A stretch of DNA of 7,437 bases from Lentisphaeria bacterium (GTDB lineage Bacteria; Verrucomicrobiota; Lentisphaeria; Oligosphaerales; JAFGRS01). Location: contig JAFGRS010000040.1 of NCBI GenBank assembly GCA_016935045.1, positions 1 through 7,437 of the forward strand. Direction: 5' to 3'. The notes under the pieces were generated by a model. It saw nothing but the letters and a program-made list of their open reading frames with translations, made no database searches and had not been told where the DNA came from. Each line of letters starts with the position of its first letter. The stretch's first letter is position 1. Positions 5,472 to 7,437 of this stretch are shown piece after piece. The position numbers were made by a program, and so were the translations under genes.

Positions 5472-6350
5472 TCATTCCACGTTCATGACCTGTTCGCGGA
5501 GGCGGGCCAGATCGGCCTTCAGGGCGATCACGACCTCGGCGATGACCGTGTCGGAGGTTTTGGCCCCGATGGTGTTGGCTTCCCGGCTCATCTCCTGGCA
5601 CAGGAACTCCATTTCCCGCCCCACGTCACGGTCGACATCCAGCAGGGCACCGAACTGGGCCAGGTGGCTGCGGAGGCGGACCACTTCCTCGGTGACATCG
5701 GCTTTCTCCGCGCAGAAGGCCACCTCGCGCGCCAGGCGTTCGTCGTCCAGGGCAAGGTCCACGCCCAGGAGGGCAATGCGGTCGCGCAGGTGGTCGCGGT
5801 GCTGCACGAGGGCCGCATCGGCACGGGCGGCGACGCTCTCGACGTGTCCCGTCAGTTCCCGGCAACGCCGGCGCAGGTCGTGCTGGAGGGCAGTGCCCTC
5901 CGCCCGCCGGGCCGCATTCAGGCCGTCGAGGGCCTGGTCGAGGGCCTGACCCAGGATGGGCTGGAGGGCAGCGGCGGGCGAGGGGAGGACCTGGGTCACG
6001 ATGCCGGGGACCTGGAGGAGATCTCCGAGGCGGATGTCCTCCGGGATGCCGGCACTGCGTGCCAGTTGTCTGAGGGACCCGGCCACGCGCAGGGCGACGT
6101 CCGTATCGATGAGGACGGTTTGCGAGCGCAGGTCGGGGCTGAGGGAATAGCTGACCGCAACGGTCACGTTGCCCCGGCGCACGGCCTGTTGCACGCGGCC
6201 CTTGACGAAGGCTTCCACGGTTGCCAGTTCCCGCGGGAGGACGAGACGCACATCGGCCTGTTTGCGGCCGTTGACGGCGGTGACCTCGACCGTGACCGTA
6301 TGGCCGTCGTGCTCTGCCGCCCCGCGTCCGAAGCCGGTCATGCTGTTCAC
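5472..6350 (-). CDS. yicC: YicC/YloC family endoribonuclease
   Basis: YicC-family proteins are cytoplasmic endoribonucleases implicated in RNA and small-RNA turnover and stationary-phase fitness. The 292 residues match the family length (287 in E. coli) and architecture. The N-terminal domain opens with the signature MTGFGRG (4-10), and VEVTAVNGR (21-29) corresponds to the family's VEI+SVN motif. The C-terminal DUF1732-type domain has EKADVTEEVVRLRSHL (215-230) and GREMEFLCQEMSREANTIG (244-262), then ends LREQVMNVE, as the family typically does. The GTG at 6350 is preferred over the internal ATG at 6341 because it gives the usual M-x-S-MTGFGR start and has TGAGGA 7 bases upstream. That ribosome binding site overlaps the ruvB stop codon, and the intergenic gap is 10 bp, so the two genes are very likely co-transcribed and possibly translationally coupled. 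The common neighbour gmk is not downstream here. Confidence 0.95.
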   Translation of the reverse strand: MNSMTGFGRGAAEHDGHTVTVEVTAVNGRKQADVRLVLPRELATVEAFVKGRVQQAVRRGNVTVAVSYSLSPDLRSQTVLIDTDVALRVAGSLRQLARSAGIPEDIRLGDLLQVPGIVTQVLPSPAAALQPILGQALDQALDGLNAARRAEGTALQHDLRRRCRELTGHVESVAARADAALVQHRDHLRDRIALLGVDLALDDERLAREVAFCAEKADVTEEVVRLRSHLAQFGALLDVDRDVGREMEFLCQEMSREANTIGAKTSDTVIAEVVIALKADLARLREQVMNVE

Positions 6351-6360
6351 GGTTCAGTCC

Positions 6361-7398
6361 TCAGAAGAGGTCGGGCTGGAGGGTCTGCGGGGGATTCCGA
6401 CCGGGGAGGCCGGCGCCGATGCGTTGTGCTGCCTTTTCGGTGGCCACGCGTCCCTGGGGCGTACGGAGGAGGTATCCTTCCTGGATGAGGTAGGGTTCGT
6501 AGACATCCTCGATGGTGTCCTCCTCTTCGCCGACGGCGACGGAGAGGCTTTTCAGTCCCACGGGGCGGCCGCCGAACTTGATGAGGATGGCTTCGAGGAT
6601 GCGGTTGTCCATCTCATCCAGGCCGAACTCGTCGATGTCGAGCATTCGGAGTGCTTCGTCGGCGACACTGCCGCTGATCGTCCGGTTGCCCTTGACCTGG
6701 GCATAGTCGCGCACCCAGCGCAGGAGGTTGTTGGCGATGCGGGGGGTGCCTCGGCTGCGCCGCCCGATCTCGTGCAGGCCGTCGGCTTCGGCGGGGACAG
6801 CGAGGATGCCGGCCGAACGGGCCAGGATCGTCTCCAGGTCTGCCACGAGGTAGTAGTCCAGTCGGCAGGTCATGGGGAAGCGGGAGCGCAGGGGGGCGGA
6901 GAGCTTGCCTTGCCGGGTGGTTGCGCCGATCAGCGAGAAGCGCGGCAGGTTGAGGCGCACGGAACGGGCCCCGGCGCCCTGCTCGAGCATGATGTCGAGC
7001 ACGAAGTCCTCCATAGCGCTGTAGAGGTATTCCTCGATGGTGGTGGAGAGACGGTGAATCTCGTCGATGAAGAGGATGTCCCCGTCCTCGATTCCGGTAA
7101 GGAGGCCGGCGAGGTCTCCGGGTTTCTCGATGACGGGGCCGCTGGTGGCACGGATCGTGCATCCCCGGGCCTGGGCCAGGATATGGGCCAGGGTGGTCTT
7201 GCCGAGGCCGGGCGGTCCGCTCAGCAGGATATGCCCGAGGGGTTCGCCGCGGGCCCGGGCGGCCTCGACGAGGATCTGCAGCCGTTCCTTGACGCGTCCC
7301 TGGCCGGGGAATTCCGCGAAGGACCTTGGGCGGAGGCTCGCGTCGAGGGTCTCTTCGCGGGCATTGAGTTCGCTGGTGATGAAGCGTTCTGCAGGCAT
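6361..7398 (-). CDS. ruvB: Holliday junction branch-migration helicase RuvB
   Basis: RuvB is the AAA+ ring motor that, with RuvA, drives branch migration of Holliday junctions before RuvC cuts them. The 345 residues are family length and complete. Walker A is GPPGLGKTT (61-69), followed by TSGPVIEKPGDLAGLL (85-100). Walker B is ILFIDEIHRL (108-117), sensor 1 is GATTR (158-162), the arginine-finger segment is APLRSRF (168-174) and the sensor 2 region is RGTPRIANNLLRWVRDY (216-232). The C-terminal winged helix (about 255-330) includes FGGRPVGLKSL and EPYLIQEGYLLRTPQGR. One small departure is RSRFPM where most relatives read RxRFG(I/V). The ATG at 7398 gives a plausible N-terminus, but its ribosome binding site is not obvious. 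No ruvA or ruvC is visible; upstream sequence ends 39 bp from the start. It forms an apparent operon with yicC. Confidence 0.97.
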   Translation of the reverse strand: MPAERFITSELNAREETLDASLRPRSFAEFPGQGRVKERLQILVEAARARGEPLGHILLSGPPGLGKTTLAHILAQARGCTIRATSGPVIEKPGDLAGLLTGIEDGDILFIDEIHRLSTTIEEYLYSAMEDFVLDIMLEQGAGARSVRLNLPRFSLIGATTRQGKLSAPLRSRFPMTCRLDYYLVADLETILARSAGILAVPAEADGLHEIGRRSRGTPRIANNLLRWVRDYAQVKGNRTISGSVADEALRMLDIDEFGLDEMDNRILEAILIKFGGRPVGLKSLSVAVGEEEDTIEDVYEPYLIQEGYLLRTPQGRVATEKAAQRIGAGLPGRNPPQTLQPDLF

Positions 7399-7437
7399 AC
7401 GGGTACCATAGTCGTTCGAGGTACGGGTTTCGACCGC

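Overview
The window is a high-GC bacterial chromosome segment made mostly of housekeeping genes on the minus strand. I identified the genes by recognising protein motifs; no search was run. Protein flavour (PNPase, RuvB and RF1 wording) and the kind of GC-rich intergenic repeats suggest a member of the PVC superphylum, perhaps Kiritimatiellota or Verrucomicrobiota. That placement is tentative.

Right to left along the minus strand, bases 4140 to 1 hold a translation and RNA-turnover cluster: rpsO (ribosomal protein S15), pnp (polynucleotide phosphorylase), rpmE (zinc-type ribosomal protein L31) and prfA (peptide chain release factor 1). prfA starts at a GTG at 945 and runs off the left edge without its last ~45 residues. 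rpsO-pnp and rpmE-prfA are both familiar bacterial pairings, here joined in one series. A strong hairpin followed by a T-run lies between rpmE and prfA, so the series is probably not one uninterrupted transcript. A second hairpin without a T-run lies in the 429-bp rpsO-pnp spacer.

Bases 4141-4874 are a non-coding divergent region between rpsO (minus) and a small gene (plus). It carries a plausible sigma70-type promoter for each, plus repeats: two copies of a 72-bp unit spaced 91 bp apart with an inverted 13-bp piece nearby, then a 33-bp tandem repeat whose core is an imperfect palindrome.

The only plus-strand gene (4875-5459) encodes an unrecognised 194-residue protein with a low-complexity N-terminal half, one transmembrane helix and a short C-terminal domain. 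It converges, with a 12-bp gap, on yicC (YicC/YloC-family endoribonuclease). yicC sits 10 bp downstream of ruvB (Holliday junction branch-migration ATPase), and the yicC ribosome binding site overlaps the ruvB stop codon.

I found no CRISPR array, complete mobile element, rRNA or tRNA. The observations most worth following up are the repeat-filled divergent region, the internal terminator and the unrecognised membrane protein. I see no convincing new multi-gene system.
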